NCBI RefSeq assembly: GCF_027924145.1
Contig: NZ_BRVP01000001.1
Location: forward strand, 186,001-250,000
Direction of reading: 5' to 3'
DNA: 64,000 nucleotides
Origin: Neptunitalea chrysea
GTDB taxonomy: Bacteria; Bacteroidota; Bacteroidia; Flavobacteriales; Flavobacteriaceae
Part shown: positions 35,371 to 44,231 of the stretch, in pieces
Numbering within the stretch: position 1 is the first letter of the stretch
Layout of the letters: every line of letters starts with the position of its first letter
Position numbers and translations under genes: made by a program
Notes under the pieces: model-generated
Database searches by the model: none
Told to the model about the DNA's origin: nothing
What the model saw: only the letters and a program-made list of their open reading frames with translations

Positions 35371-37335
35371 TTGATAGCTAAAGAGACAATAGATAAAGTT
35401 TTTGATGCCGTTAGGGTAGAAGAGGTGATAGGTGATTTTGTTCAACTAAAAAAATCGGGTGCTAACTTTAAAGGGTTAAGTCCGTTTTCAGATGAGCGCA
35501 CACCTAGTTTTATGGTGTCTCCTGTAAAGCAAATCTGGAAAGATTTTAGTAGTGGTAAAGGAGGAAATGCTATTGCTTTTATTATGGAGCATGAGCACTT
35601 TACATACCCTGAGGCGATACGCTACCTTGCTAAAAAGTATGGTATAGAAATTGAAGAAACCGAACAGACAGATGAAGCAAAAGAACAGGCGAATGAGCGA
35701 GAGAGTTTGTATGTGGTTTCAGAATATGCTCAGGAGGATTTTGAGCGTAACCTTTGGGAAACTTCACCGGGCAAAGCTATAGGGCTTAGTTATTTTAAAG
35801 AACGTGGTTTTACAGATACTACGATTCGTAAATTTAAGCTCGGATATGCCATTGATGAGTGGGAAATCTTTACAAAAAATGCACTTGATAAAGGATATCA
35901 GCTAACATTTTTGGAGAAAACCGGTTTAACTATTGTTAAAGAGAATAAGCAGTTCGACAGGTTTAAGGGTAGGGTTATGTTTCCTATTCACTCTATGAGT
36001 GGTAGGGTGCTGGGTTTTGGTGGTCGTATTTTAACTACGTCTAAAAAAGTAGCTAAGTACATGAACTCTCCCGAGAGTGATATTTATCACAAGAGTAAAG
36101 TGCTTTACGGAATTTATTATGCCAAACAAGCAATAGCTAAAGAAGATAATTGTTATTTGGTAGAAGGGTATACAGATGTGATTCAGTTTCATCAAAGCGG
36201 AATTGAGAATGTGGTGGCTTCTAGTGGAACTGCTCTTACGTCTGATCAGATTCGTTTAGTAAACAGGTTAACTAAAAATATTACGGTATTATTTGACGGT
36301 GATGCGGCTGGTTTACGTGCTTCTCTACGGGGGGTGGATTTGATTTTGGAGCAAGGTATGAATGTGAGAGTATGTTCATTTCCAGAAGGAGAAGATCCAG
36401 ATAGCTTTGCCAGAAGAAATAGCTATGATGATGTAATCACTTATTTAAAAGAGAATACTAAAGACTTTATACAATTTAAGGCTTCTGTACTTGTAAAAGA
36501 AGCCAATAATGATCCGGTTAAAAAGGCAGATACCATACGAGATATTGTTGGGAGTATAGCTAAAATACCTGATAGAATTAAGCAAGAGGTGTACTTACAG
36601 GAGTGTTCCAGAATTATGGATATTTCTGAAGATGTATTGTTTAATACCTTGGCACAATTACAGAATAAAGAGGTAAAGGAAGCCGATAAAAACTATAAAA
36701 AAGCAAGACAACAAAAAGCTTTTGATGTTGTTAAAAATGATGCTCAACAGCTAACTAAAGTAGATGTTCAGTACTTATTAGAGCGTAAAATAATAGAGTT
36801 GTTGTTGTTGTATGGAGAACGCTCAGAAGTGTTTGATGATTTAGTATTAAAGGCAACAGATGACGGTAAATTAGAGTTAGAGCAACAGCAGTTTGAAGCT
36901 AGGGTATTTGAAAAAATTTATTTGGATTTACAGGATGATGAAGTGGACTTTACAAATTCTATTTTTAGAGCTGTATATGTACAATTGATAGAGTTTTTTA
37001 CTTCTGAAAAGAAATTTTCCATCGAGTTATTTATGCAGGAGTTAACGCCTGAAGTGGTTTCTGAAGTGACTTCCATTCTAATGGATGAAGAAAAATATCA
37101 ATTACATAATTGGGAGTCTAAAGATATTTTGGTAAAGCAAAAAGATCATGATTTAGGACAAATGGTTAACGAAACGATTTTAAATTTACGATGCTTTCTG
37201 ATACAAAAAAGGGTTGAGGCTTTAAAAACAGAAACGCTACAAAATAGAGAAGGTAATGCAGAACTTCTAGAGGAAGCAATGCATTACCTTCGATTAAAAA
37301 AAGTATTGTCAGAAAAGCTAAATCGAGTTATCTAG
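35371..37335 (+). CDS. dnaG: DNA primase
   Basis: DnaG makes RNA primers for replication. The 654-residue protein has the N-terminal zinc-ribbon region, the catalytic core with the Toprim motif (NCYLVEGYTDVIQFHQSGIENVVASSGTAL; ITVLFDGDAAG), and a C-terminal helicase-binding region. In the zinc ribbon the usual CPFH reads SPFS (residues 37-40) and CFGC reads DFSS (58-61), so all four metal ligands are replaced at unchanged spacing. Flanking family residues (RTPSFMVSP, GKGGNAIAF) are intact. I recall similar primases in Flavobacteria, so this is probably a lineage trait. It begins with TTG at 35371. The regulator gene on the other strand overlaps its last 4 bases. Confidence 0.95.
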   Translation: MIAKETIDKVFDAVRVEEVIGDFVQLKKSGANFKGLSPFSDERTPSFMVSPVKQIWKDFSSGKGGNAIAFIMEHEHFTYPEAIRYLAKKYGIEIEETEQTDEAKEQANERESLYVVSEYAQEDFERNLWETSPGKAIGLSYFKERGFTDTTIRKFKLGYAIDEWEIFTKNALDKGYQLTFLEKTGLTIVKENKQFDRFKGRVMFPIHSMSGRVLGFGGRILTTSKKVAKYMNSPESDIYHKSKVLYGIYYAKQAIAKEDNCYLVEGYTDVIQFHQSGIENVVASSGTALTSDQIRLVNRLTKNITVLFDGDAAGLRASLRGVDLILEQGMNVRVCSFPEGEDPDSFARRNSYDDVITYLKENTKDFIQFKASVLVKEANNDPVKKADTIRDIVGSIAKIPDRIKQEVYLQECSRIMDISEDVLFNTLAQLQNKEVKEADKNYKKARQQKAFDVVKNDAQQLTKVDVQYLLERKIIELLLLYGERSEVFDDLVLKATDDGKLELEQQQFEARVFEKIYLDLQDDEVDFTNSIFRAVYVQLIEFFTSEKKFSIELFMQELTPEVVSEVTSILMDEEKYQLHNWESKDILVKQKDHDLGQMVNETILNLRCFLIQKRVEALKTETLQNREGNAELLEEAMHYLRLKKVLSEKLNRVI

Positions 37336-37961
37336 AATAACTCAAGTGCTTTTGCTTGTTGTAACATATCTACCATATTATCTACGTTTAATTTACGCAT
37401 TAATCTGGCTTTGTATGTACTAACAGTTTTTTCGTTTAAACCAAGTTCTTCGGCTACCTGCTTGTTTCTTTTACCGGCAGATAGTAATTTTAAAACTTCT
37501 ACTTCTCTTGTAGATAATCTTCTAAAATATTTTCTTGGTTTGTTAGTACTTTCGTCAAAAGCTAAACGTTGTGCAAGTTCGTTAGTAATAAACATATTAC
37601 CAGTTGCAACTTTAATAATAGCCTCTTTTAATAATTCTAAATCAGATGTTTTAGAAATATAACCATGTGCACCAGCTCTTAGCGTGCTAACCGCATAAAC
37701 ATCTTCTGGTTGTGCACTGTACATAAGTACTCTTACCTCAGGGTAATCTTTTTTAAGTTTACGCAAGGCTGTAATTCCATTTACTTCCGGAATGTCCATT
37801 TCTAAAAGAATTAAATCTGGGGTACTTTTAGTTAAATAGTCAAACAATCCGTTTGTAGTTGCTACTGTTCCCACAACATCAAGATCAGTAGAGGGTTTGA
37901 AGAAAGACTCTAGTCCTTTCTGCACGATTGGGTGGCTGTCGGCCACTAAAACTTTAATCAT
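37332..37961 (-). CDS. NarL/FixJ-type response regulator with a non-canonical receiver domain
   Basis: The 209-residue protein has a receiver domain (1-120) and a LuxR-type DNA-binding domain (about 145-205; RLSTREVEVLKLLSAGKRNKQVAEELG, EKTVSTYKARLMRKL). The phospho-acceptor position is Glu54 (LILLEMDIP instead of LLD), and the acidic pair usually DD reads Asp8-Ser9 (VLVADSHP). The conserved Lys (ISKTSD) remains. Glu can mimic phospho-Asp, so the protein may be active without a kinase. No kinase gene is adjacent. It is convergent with dnaG, overlapping it by 4 bases, and lies downstream of nadE on the same strand. Confidence 0.88.
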   Translation of the reverse strand: MIKVLVADSHPIVQKGLESFFKPSTDLDVVGTVATTNGLFDYLTKSTPDLILLEMDIPEVNGITALRKLKKDYPEVRVLMYSAQPEDVYAVSTLRAGAHGYISKTSDLELLKEAIIKVATGNMFITNELAQRLAFDESTNKPRKYFRRLSTREVEVLKLLSAGKRNKQVAEELGLNEKTVSTYKARLMRKLNVDNMVDMLQQAKALELF

Positions 37962-38121
37962 TTTTTAGGGTTTAAGGGTTTATAAAATAACATAAAGGGT
38001 ATTAACAAAAATCCAATTTTTGAAAATCCTCATTTTATATTTGTGGGGTATGTAGGCGGTAAAAGTAAGGAATATTATTCTTTTTGTCAAAAAAATATTA
38101 TAGTAACGTATAAAAACGATT

Positions 38122-38913
38122 TTATTCCTTTAAATGACTGGGTATTAAGCATACAGGAATCGGATCCATTTTGTGCTTGTTTGCATTATTAAATTTTTTA
38201 TAGATGGCAAAAACTTGCTGTTCACGGCCACTAAAGTCATCTATTGTTTTTCCTGCTTCATCCTGATTCATAGCCCATTCCAGTTCAGGATAAGAAGCGC
38301 CTAACTGGTCTTCGTCAGTTCTGTCGTCACCCCATAAGCCGTCTGTAGGAGCTGCTTCAATAATCTCTTGATTAACACCAAGTTCTTTAGCAATGGCATA
38401 TACTTCAGTTTTTAACAAGTCAGCAATCGGACTAAGGTCTACACCTCCATCACCATATTTAGTGTAGAATCCTACACCAAAGTCTTCTACTTTGTTTCCG
38501 GTACCTGCTACTAATCTTTTTTCTAATGCGGCAAAGTAATATAAGGTAGACATACGTAATCTGGCTCTTGTATTTGCTAACGACATAAAACGATCTTCCT
38601 CATTAGATACTGCAGGTAAGCTTCCAATCAGGCTATCAAAAACCGGTGTAAGATTTACTTTAGTCATATGTACATTCTTAAAATTACCTTCTAGCCATTT
38701 AATGTGGTTTAATGCTCTGCTTACCTGACTGTCTGATTGGTGGATTGGCATTTCAAGACAAAGTACATCTAACCCTGTTTTAGCACAAAGAGTAGAAGTA
38801 ACGGCAGAATCAATTCCTCCAGAAACTCCTATAACAAACCCTTCCATTCCAGCCTGTGTAGCATATTGTTTTAACCAGCTAACTATGTGTTCGATAATTT
38901 CAGTTGTTTTCAT
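38122..38913 (-). CDS. nadE: NAD+ synthetase (ammonia-dependent type)
   Basis: NadE amidates nicotinic acid adenine dinucleotide to NAD+ with ATP. The 263-residue protein has the PP-loop ATP-pyrophosphatase motif (VIGVSGGIDSAVTS), TRARLRMSTLYYFA, LVAGTGNKVEDFGVGFYTKYGDGGVDLSPIADL and a typical C terminus. It lacks a glutaminase domain, so it uses ammonia or an external source. Start ATG 38913 is chosen since it matches the family N terminus; residues from upstream in-frame codons do not. gldB-gldC are divergent from it. Confidence 0.93.
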   Translation of the reverse strand: MKTTEIIEHIVSWLKQYATQAGMEGFVIGVSGGIDSAVTSTLCAKTGLDVLCLEMPIHQSDSQVSRALNHIKWLEGNFKNVHMTKVNLTPVFDSLIGSLPAVSNEEDRFMSLANTRARLRMSTLYYFAALEKRLVAGTGNKVEDFGVGFYTKYGDGGVDLSPIADLLKTEVYAIAKELGVNQEIIEAAPTDGLWGDDRTDEDQLGASYPELEWAMNQDEAGKTIDDFSGREQQVFAIYKKFNNANKHKMDPIPVCLIPSHLKE

Positions 38914-39029
38914 AATAAATACTTTACTTTGGTTAATGCATAAATACATTAAATTTGCAGCTAATTTACTTTTTTTTGACAATTAAAGATAATGATTTAC
39001 GTTGTCATTTATAATATTTAATAAATTTT

Positions 39030-39989
39030 ATGAAAAAAATAGCATTCTTATTAGCTATAGTAATTACTCTATTAAGTTGTGATAAAAGTTCTAAAATAGA
39101 AAGAGAAATAGGTGAGATTCCTGTAGAGGTATCTGTAAAAAGATTTGATTTGGCATACAAGAATACTACTCCCTTTGAATTGCAAGATTTAAAAAAAGAA
39201 TACCCATATATGTTTCATGAGGCATATGCCGATTCAGTTTGGGTAGGTAAAATGTTAGATACACTAGAGCGAGAATTATTTAATGAGGTGTATAAAGCGT
39301 ATCCTGATTTTAAGGAAGAAAAAGAAGAATTAAAAAAGTTTTTTCAGCATGTAAAATACTATTACCCTGATACTAGTATACCAGAGGTAGTTACGGTAAC
39401 TTCAGATGTTGATTATGAGAATCAGGTAATTTATAGCGATAAGTATTTATTTATTTGTTTAGATACCTATTTAGGTGCAAATCATAAATTTTACTCAGGT
39501 ATTCAGCAGTATTTGTCTCAATCGTTTACAAAAGATTATATTATTGTAGATGTAGCTTCGTCTTTTGCAATTAGTAAGGTGCCTGCTCCTCAGAATAGAG
39601 CATTCTTATCGTATATAATTTATTATGGTAAGAAATTGTATTTAGAGAGTTTATTGATACCTGAAAAAACAGATGCACAACGATTAAAATATACTACGGA
39701 TGAGTATGCATGGGCAGAAGCGAATGAAGATATGATTTGGAAATATTTTATGGAGGAAGAGGTGTTGTTTAGTACAAAATCGAAGCTTTTAGAGCGTTTT
39801 GTTTTTCCTGCGCCTTTTTCTAAATTTTATAGACCTATAGATAATGAGTCTCCTGGTCGTTTAGGAGTTTATATAGGGAGTAAGATTGTAGCATCGTATA
39901 TGAAAAACAATGATGTATCTTTGCAACAAATGTTAACCACGTCTGCGCAGGAAATTTTTAATAATGCGCATTATAAACCTAGAAAATAA
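39030..39989 (+). CDS. gldB: Gliding motility lipoprotein GldB
   Basis: GldB is a cell-envelope lipoprotein needed for gliding in Flavobacterium. The 319-residue protein has a lipoprotein signal (MKKIAFLLAIVITLLSC, Cys at 17) and then sequence that matches GldB in length and pattern (VSVKRFDLAYKN, DLKKEYPYMF, YLGANHKFYSGIQQYLSQSF, RLGVYIGSKIVASYMKNN). gldC starts at its last base. The pair and its divergence from nadE match the Flavobacterium arrangement as I recall it. Confidence 0.88.
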   Translation: MKKIAFLLAIVITLLSCDKSSKIEREIGEIPVEVSVKRFDLAYKNTTPFELQDLKKEYPYMFHEAYADSVWVGKMLDTLERELFNEVYKAYPDFKEEKEELKKFFQHVKYYYPDTSIPEVVTVTSDVDYENQVIYSDKYLFICLDTYLGANHKFYSGIQQYLSQSFTKDYIIVDVASSFAISKVPAPQNRAFLSYIIYYGKKLYLESLLIPEKTDAQRLKYTTDEYAWAEANEDMIWKYFMEEEVLFSTKSKLLERFVFPAPFSKFYRPIDNESPGRLGVYIGSKIVASYMKNNDVSLQQMLTTSAQEIFNNAHYKPRK

Positions 39990-40324
39990 TGAGTACTAAA
40001 TATAGATCGGATATTGAGCTAAATGTTGAATTGGATGAGAATAAAATACCTGAAAAATTAAGCTGGACGGCTAAGGATGGAGGTATTGAAAATGAGGAAG
40101 CTAAAGCAATGCTACTTTCTATTTGGGATCATCAAAAAAAAGAGTCGTTACGAATAGATCTTTGGACTAAAGATATGCCTTTAGATGAAATGAAGATGTT
40201 TTTTCATCAAACCTTAACGGCAATGTCCGATACCTTTTACAGAGCTACTCAAGATGAGAAGATGAGTGCTACCATGAAAGATTTTTGTGATTATTTTGCA
40301 GAGAAGTTAGAGATTAAAAAATAA
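39989..40324 (+). CDS. gldC: Gliding motility protein GldC
   Basis: The 111-residue protein matches GldC: MSTKYRSDIELNVELDENKIPEKLSWTA, then an acidic region, LRIDLWTKDMPLDEMKMFFHQTL and TMKDFCDYFAEKLEIKK. GldC increases gliding efficiency in Flavobacterium. It has no signal peptide. It overlaps gldB by one base and is convergent with the receiver gene at 40329. Confidence 0.88.
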   Translation: MSTKYRSDIELNVELDENKIPEKLSWTAKDGGIENEEAKAMLLSIWDHQKKESLRIDLWTKDMPLDEMKMFFHQTLTAMSDTFYRATQDEKMSATMKDFCDYFAEKLEIKK

Positions 40325-40328
40325 TAGC

Positions 40329-40727
40329 TTAGCAGGCGCGGTCTTCAAGAATTAATTTTAAGTCTGCAGCGCTAATAGGCTTTACAATATATCTGGTAAC
40401 ATTAGTATATTGTTTACTTTTCTCTACATCTATAGGGTTTATAGAAGAGGTAACAATGTAAATGCTAATAGACGAAGGAATGCTAATGGTGGTGATTTTA
40501 TCTAAAAATTGCCACCCATCCATGATAGGCATATTTAAATCTAATAAAATTATTTCGGGCAGTTCTTCATTGTTTTCAATAAACCCTTTTAAGGCACTAA
40601 AAGCCTCAGCTCCATTATTAAAAACATGGACGCTGTTACAAAAGTTTGCTATTTGCATTATTTTTTTTGTGCCGAATATAAAAATAGGATCGTCATCAAT
40701 AATACAAGCAATATTTATTTTATTCAT
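40329..40727 (-). CDS. Single-domain response regulator (receiver only)
   Basis: The 132-residue protein is one receiver domain with an intact active site: Asp triplet in CIIDDDPIF, phospho-acceptor in IILLDLNMP, Thr/Ser in IYIVTSS and Lys in RYIVKPIS. No output domain is present. Its start overlaps the upstream sensor kinase gene by 4 bases, so the two are co-transcribed and it is probably phosphorylated by that kinase. Such receivers usually act by binding other proteins. Confidence 0.9.
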   Translation of the reverse strand: MNKINIACIIDDDPIFIFGTKKIMQIANFCNSVHVFNNGAEAFSALKGFIENNEELPEIILLDLNMPIMDGWQFLDKITTISIPSSISIYIVTSSINPIDVEKSKQYTNVTRYIVKPISAADLKLILEDRAC

Positions 40728-42583
40728 TTTTTAAAATATACTTTAAAAGTTGATCCTATCCCTAAAGTGCTTTCAACATCAATCTTCCCTTCCATAGCTT
40801 CTACCTGATTTTTGGTTATAAATAAGCCTATTCCTTTTGCTTCAGGGTGTGGGTGGAATGTTTTGTACATTCCGAATAATTTACTTTTATTACTGGTAAG
40901 GTTAATGCCGATACCGTTATCAGATACTAATAATATGATATGGGTATCTGTTTTAGTTACTTTTATTTTTATAAACGGTTCTCTAGATGGTTCTTTATAT
41001 TTAATAGCATTACTAATTAAGTTAATTAAAATACTATCCATATAGGCAGGTACATAATTAATGTAAGTATCTTCCTTTACCTCGTTTTCAATAGTAACGT
41101 TATGTTCTATAATTTGACCTTTAAGGCTTGTTAAGGCGTTGTCTATAAATTTTTTAAGATTCAGTTTCTTTATATCGTCACGTTGTTTTGTATGTAATAA
41201 AATAACCTCGTTTAGGTGTTTAATAGTTTCTCCTAGATTATCTACTGCCTGATTAATCATAGTAAAAAAATCATTTTTAGTCTGACTAGGCATTTCTATT
41301 TTCATTAAATCTAAAAGCATTGACAAGTTGCCTGAGTGTGATCTTAAATTATGAGAAACAATATGGGCAAAGTTTAGCAATCTTTTGTTTTGATTTTGTG
41401 TTATTTCAAGTAATGATTCTATTCTTTTATAAGCGTGTTTTTGAACCGATAAATCTGTTATTTGAGATACAAAATGAAGCGGTATATTGTCTTTATCTCT
41501 AATAATGGATACAGCCAGTAATGCGTATACAATGTCTCCATTTTTATGAAAATATCGTTTTTCAAGTTGGTAGTTATTGCCGTTGCCTTTAATAAGGTTG
41601 TTTACTTTTTTTAAATCAATATCTAAATCGGCAGGGTGTGTAATATTTTGAAAATTTAAGGTGTAAAACTCGTTTTTACTATAGCCTAGCATATCGCATA
41701 AACTTTGGTTTACTCTAAGCCATTTTCCTTCTAAACTAACAAGTGCCATACCAATAGAAGCACCTTCAAACGTATTTCGGAATAATTCTTCTTTTAAGGA
41801 TAGTTCTTCGCGTTTTTTTACGTCCTCATTAATATCTTGTAACAAGCCATAAATTTCAATACATTTTCCGTTTTGCATAACGGGGATACCAATGGCGCGT
41901 ACCCATTTTTCTGTATTATTGTAAGTGGTAATTTTAGTTTCTATATCGTATGAAGTGGCTTTTTCAAGACTTTCCTGAACTAATTCTAATGAAGCAGAAT
42001 CATTGAAGAGTTTTAAGGCTTCTTCTAATGAGACCTCATAGTTATCGGGTACCTCATATATTTTCTTGGTTATTTTACTCCAATATGCTTTTTTAGAGTC
42101 GATAAAAATTTCCCAATGCCCTATAGTGGCGGCTTCATTCGAGTGTTCAAGAAGGTTATTATAATCTTGTAAAGATTGAACACGGTTTTTTCTTAGTGTA
42201 ATACCAACCATTCTAGTGGGGATACCTTCTTTATTGCAAAGTGTTTTTCCTAAACACTTCATCCAAATAATCTCTTCCTGATTATTGGTGTATCTAACTA
42301 ATTGTTCAAATTCTTTTTCAGGATTTTTAAGATGATTTTTTAAGTTCTCGAAGCAATATGCAACATCTTCATCAATCATAACTTCTTTCCAGAATGATGA
42401 CGTCTTATCTTCGGGTGGTATAGAAATATCTAAGGTATGCCAAAAGTCATCATTATACCATTGGTCGTCCGGATTTTCCAAATTCCAGACCCAATACCCT
42501 TTTGAATTAGGGTTGTCCAGATATTTCTGAACATCAGAGTTTGTTTTAAGTAACTCTTTAAGTTCAAGTTGCAAATAGTTCAT
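40724..42583 (-). CDS. PAS-domain sensor histidine kinase, cytoplasmic
   Basis: The 619-residue protein has PAS-like domains (about 20-130, 140-255 and 265-385; for example YWVWNLENPDDQWYNDDFW and SIGMALVSLEGKWLRVNQSLCDMLGYS) and a histidine kinase core. The H-box is NFAHIVSHNLRSHSGNLS near residue 410, the N-box LISNAIKYKE, then DNGIGINL and KGIGLFITKNQVEAM. No membrane segment is seen, so it is probably cytoplasmic and senses internal signals through the PAS domains. The receiver gene follows with a 4-base overlap. An inverted repeat covers its start codon. Confidence 0.9.
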   Translation of the reverse strand: MNYLQLELKELLKTNSDVQKYLDNPNSKGYWVWNLENPDDQWYNDDFWHTLDISIPPEDKTSSFWKEVMIDEDVAYCFENLKNHLKNPEKEFEQLVRYTNNQEEIIWMKCLGKTLCNKEGIPTRMVGITLRKNRVQSLQDYNNLLEHSNEAATIGHWEIFIDSKKAYWSKITKKIYEVPDNYEVSLEEALKLFNDSASLELVQESLEKATSYDIETKITTYNNTEKWVRAIGIPVMQNGKCIEIYGLLQDINEDVKKREELSLKEELFRNTFEGASIGMALVSLEGKWLRVNQSLCDMLGYSKNEFYTLNFQNITHPADLDIDLKKVNNLIKGNGNNYQLEKRYFHKNGDIVYALLAVSIIRDKDNIPLHFVSQITDLSVQKHAYKRIESLLEITQNQNKRLLNFAHIVSHNLRSHSGNLSMLLDLMKIEMPSQTKNDFFTMINQAVDNLGETIKHLNEVILLHTKQRDDIKKLNLKKFIDNALTSLKGQIIEHNVTIENEVKEDTYINYVPAYMDSILINLISNAIKYKEPSREPFIKIKVTKTDTHIILLVSDNGIGINLTSNKSKLFGMYKTFHPHPEAKGIGLFITKNQVEAMEGKIDVESTLGIGSTFKVYFKK

Positions 42584-42661
42584 GTGCTCAAAAAATTTGG
42601 AGGTAAATTCTTAAAGCTAAGATAATAAAATTTTATATTCTATTTTTTTTTTGAGCACATG
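42581..42661. repeat. 15-base inverted repeat enclosing the start of the histidine kinase gene
   Basis: The sequence CATGTGCTCAAAAAA (42581-42595) recurs as its exact reverse complement at 42647-42661, with 51 bases between. The left arm contains the kinase ATG (minus strand), so a hairpin in the transcript could hide the start codon; alternatively it could be a two-site operator. Confidence 0.6.
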
Positions 42662-42681
42662 ATACTCAATTTTACATCGAT

Positions 42682-42715
42682 AAAATAACATTTTTTAACG
42701 ACAAAATGTTATTTT
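42682..42715. terminator. AT-rich 13-base-pair hairpin after yceI
   Basis: AAAATAACATTTT (42682-42694) and AAAATGTTATTTT (42703-42715) are exact complements, directly past the yceI stop on the minus strand. It may end that transcript, although it is AT-rich. Confidence 0.45.
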
Positions 42716-42720
42716 GTTGA

Positions 42721-43236
42721 TTAATCTTTAATAAACTGTACGTTTATTAGTAGTTTTATTATATCAGAAACCACAATGCTCCCTGCTTCGGTTACGGCGC
42801 TCCATGTTAAGCCAAAATCTTTACGGTTAATTTTACTTATTGCTTCAAATCCAGATTTTGTTTGTCCGTAAGGGTCAACAGCTGTACCATTGTATTCAAT
42901 TTCTAGTTCAATAGATTTAGTAATTCCTTTAATGGTAAGATCACCTAATAATTTAGAACCTGCATAAGAGGTAGATTTAAATGTAATTTCAGGGTATGTT
43001 TCGGCATCAAAAAAATCAGCAGATTTTAAGTGGTTATCTCTGTCTGAGTTATTAGTGCTAATTGAAGCGGTTTTAATAGTAGTGCTAAATTCGGCGTCTT
43101 CAAAGTTTTCAGAGGCGGCTACTAAGTGTCCTTCAAATTCACCAAAAGTACCTGTTACAGTTGAAATCATCATGTGTTTTACTTTAAACACCATTTCTGA
43201 GTGTGTAGGATCTATGATCCATGTTGCTTTTTCCAT
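42721..43236 (-). CDS. YceI-family lipid-binding protein
   Basis: The 171-residue protein matches the YceI family, an extended lipocalin-like barrel that binds polyisoprenoids: WIIDPTHSEMVFKVKHMMISTVTGTFGEFEG, FFDAETYPEITFKSTS, LLGDLTIKGITKSIELEIEYNG and GFEAISKINRKDFGLTW. It has no signal peptide, so it is probably cytoplasmic, unlike periplasmic E. coli YceI. It lies 29 bases downstream of the pirin gene on the same strand. The two are probably co-expressed under the AraC regulator. Confidence 0.9.
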   Translation of the reverse strand: MEKATWIIDPTHSEMVFKVKHMMISTVTGTFGEFEGHLVAASENFEDAEFSTTIKTASISTNNSDRDNHLKSADFFDAETYPEITFKSTSYAGSKLLGDLTIKGITKSIELEIEYNGTAVDPYGQTKSGFEAISKINRKDFGLTWSAVTEAGSIVVSDIIKLLINVQFIKD

Positions 43237-43265
43237 TTTTTTAAATTTTTGTGTATTGATTATTA

Positions 43266-44141
43266 TTATAATTTCATTGGAACTTCCATTAATAGAAGTT
43301 TAGTGTTGTCGGTTTGAGTAGTAAAATCAAATGAATTTACATCCCATATTCCATAACCATCTCTTTTGCTTAAGCTTTCGTTGTTTATAATGATTTCTCC
43401 TTCTAAAACAAAAACATAAACACCGTTACCTTCTTTTTTAATTTTGTAGGTATCAGATATACCTTTTTCAAAAGTTCCTAAATGAAACCATGCGTCTTGA
43501 TGAATCCATACACCCTCGTCTTCTGCATTAGGAGATAGTATCTGATAAAGTTTGTTTTTAGTATCGCTATGGGTAAGTGTTATTTGGTCGTATCTAGGTG
43601 TTACATTTTTCTTCTTTGGAAATAACCAAATTTGAAGAAAACGAACCTCTTTATCTTTATTCTTGTTATACTCGCTATGAAATACACCGGTGCCAGCACT
43701 CATTACCTGAATATCTCCTTGTTTAATAGTAGTGGTGTTTCCCATACTATCTTTGTGTTCAAGGTCACCTTCTAACGGAATAGAAATAATTTCCATATTG
43801 TCATGAGGGTGCGTTCCAAATCCCATGCCTGCAGCTACCGTATCATCGTTAAGAACTCTTAGGATTCCAAAGTTCATTCTTTCAGGATTGTGGTAGTTGG
43901 CAAAACTAAATGTATGGTGACTGTCTAACCAGCCGTGGTTAGCATGTCCTCTGGTTGCTGCTTTGTGAAGTATTGTGTTCATGGTTCTATATTTTTTATT
44001 TGGTAAATGGTTAAATACTACTTGTTGCAACATCTTGTCGTAATCAGAGTTTTTAAGCTTTACATTTTTAGCTCTTCGCATTGCTGGCGCTATAACCGTG
44101 GTAGTGCTAAGTAGTTTGCTTGTAAAATCGTTACGTTTCAT
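43266..44141 (-). CDS. Pirin-family protein (cupin fold)
   Basis: The core, from residue 54, is a typical pirin: MNTILHKAATRGHANHGWL, HTFSFANYHNPERMNFG, FGTHPHDNMEIISIPLEGDLEHKD, GDIQVMSAGTGVFHSEYN. The histidines that bind iron are present. Pirins may have quercetinase-like activity or serve as redox sensors. The reading frame continues 53 codons upstream of the core ATG (43982) to ATG 44141, giving an N terminus MKRNDFTSKLLSTTTVIAP that is not part of pirins. I recall similar extensions in other Bacteroidetes; the shorter start is possible. It precedes yceI, with the AraC regulator upstream. Confidence 0.85.
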   Translation of the reverse strand: MKRNDFTSKLLSTTTVIAPAMRRAKNVKLKNSDYDKMLQQVVFNHLPNKKYRTMNTILHKAATRGHANHGWLDSHHTFSFANYHNPERMNFGILRVLNDDTVAAGMGFGTHPHDNMEIISIPLEGDLEHKDSMGNTTTIKQGDIQVMSAGTGVFHSEYNKNKDKEVRFLQIWLFPKKKNVTPRYDQITLTHSDTKNKLYQILSPNAEDEGVWIHQDAWFHLGTFEKGISDTYKIKKEGNGVYVFVLEGEIIINNESLSKRDGYGIWDVNSFDFTTQTDNTKLLLMEVPMKL

Positions 44142-44231
44142 GATGTTATCATTTTTGTACATGACAAAGTACCGAAATGCATGAACGGTATGGAATATTA
44201 GAATACGGGAAAGAATTATAAAAATCCGATA

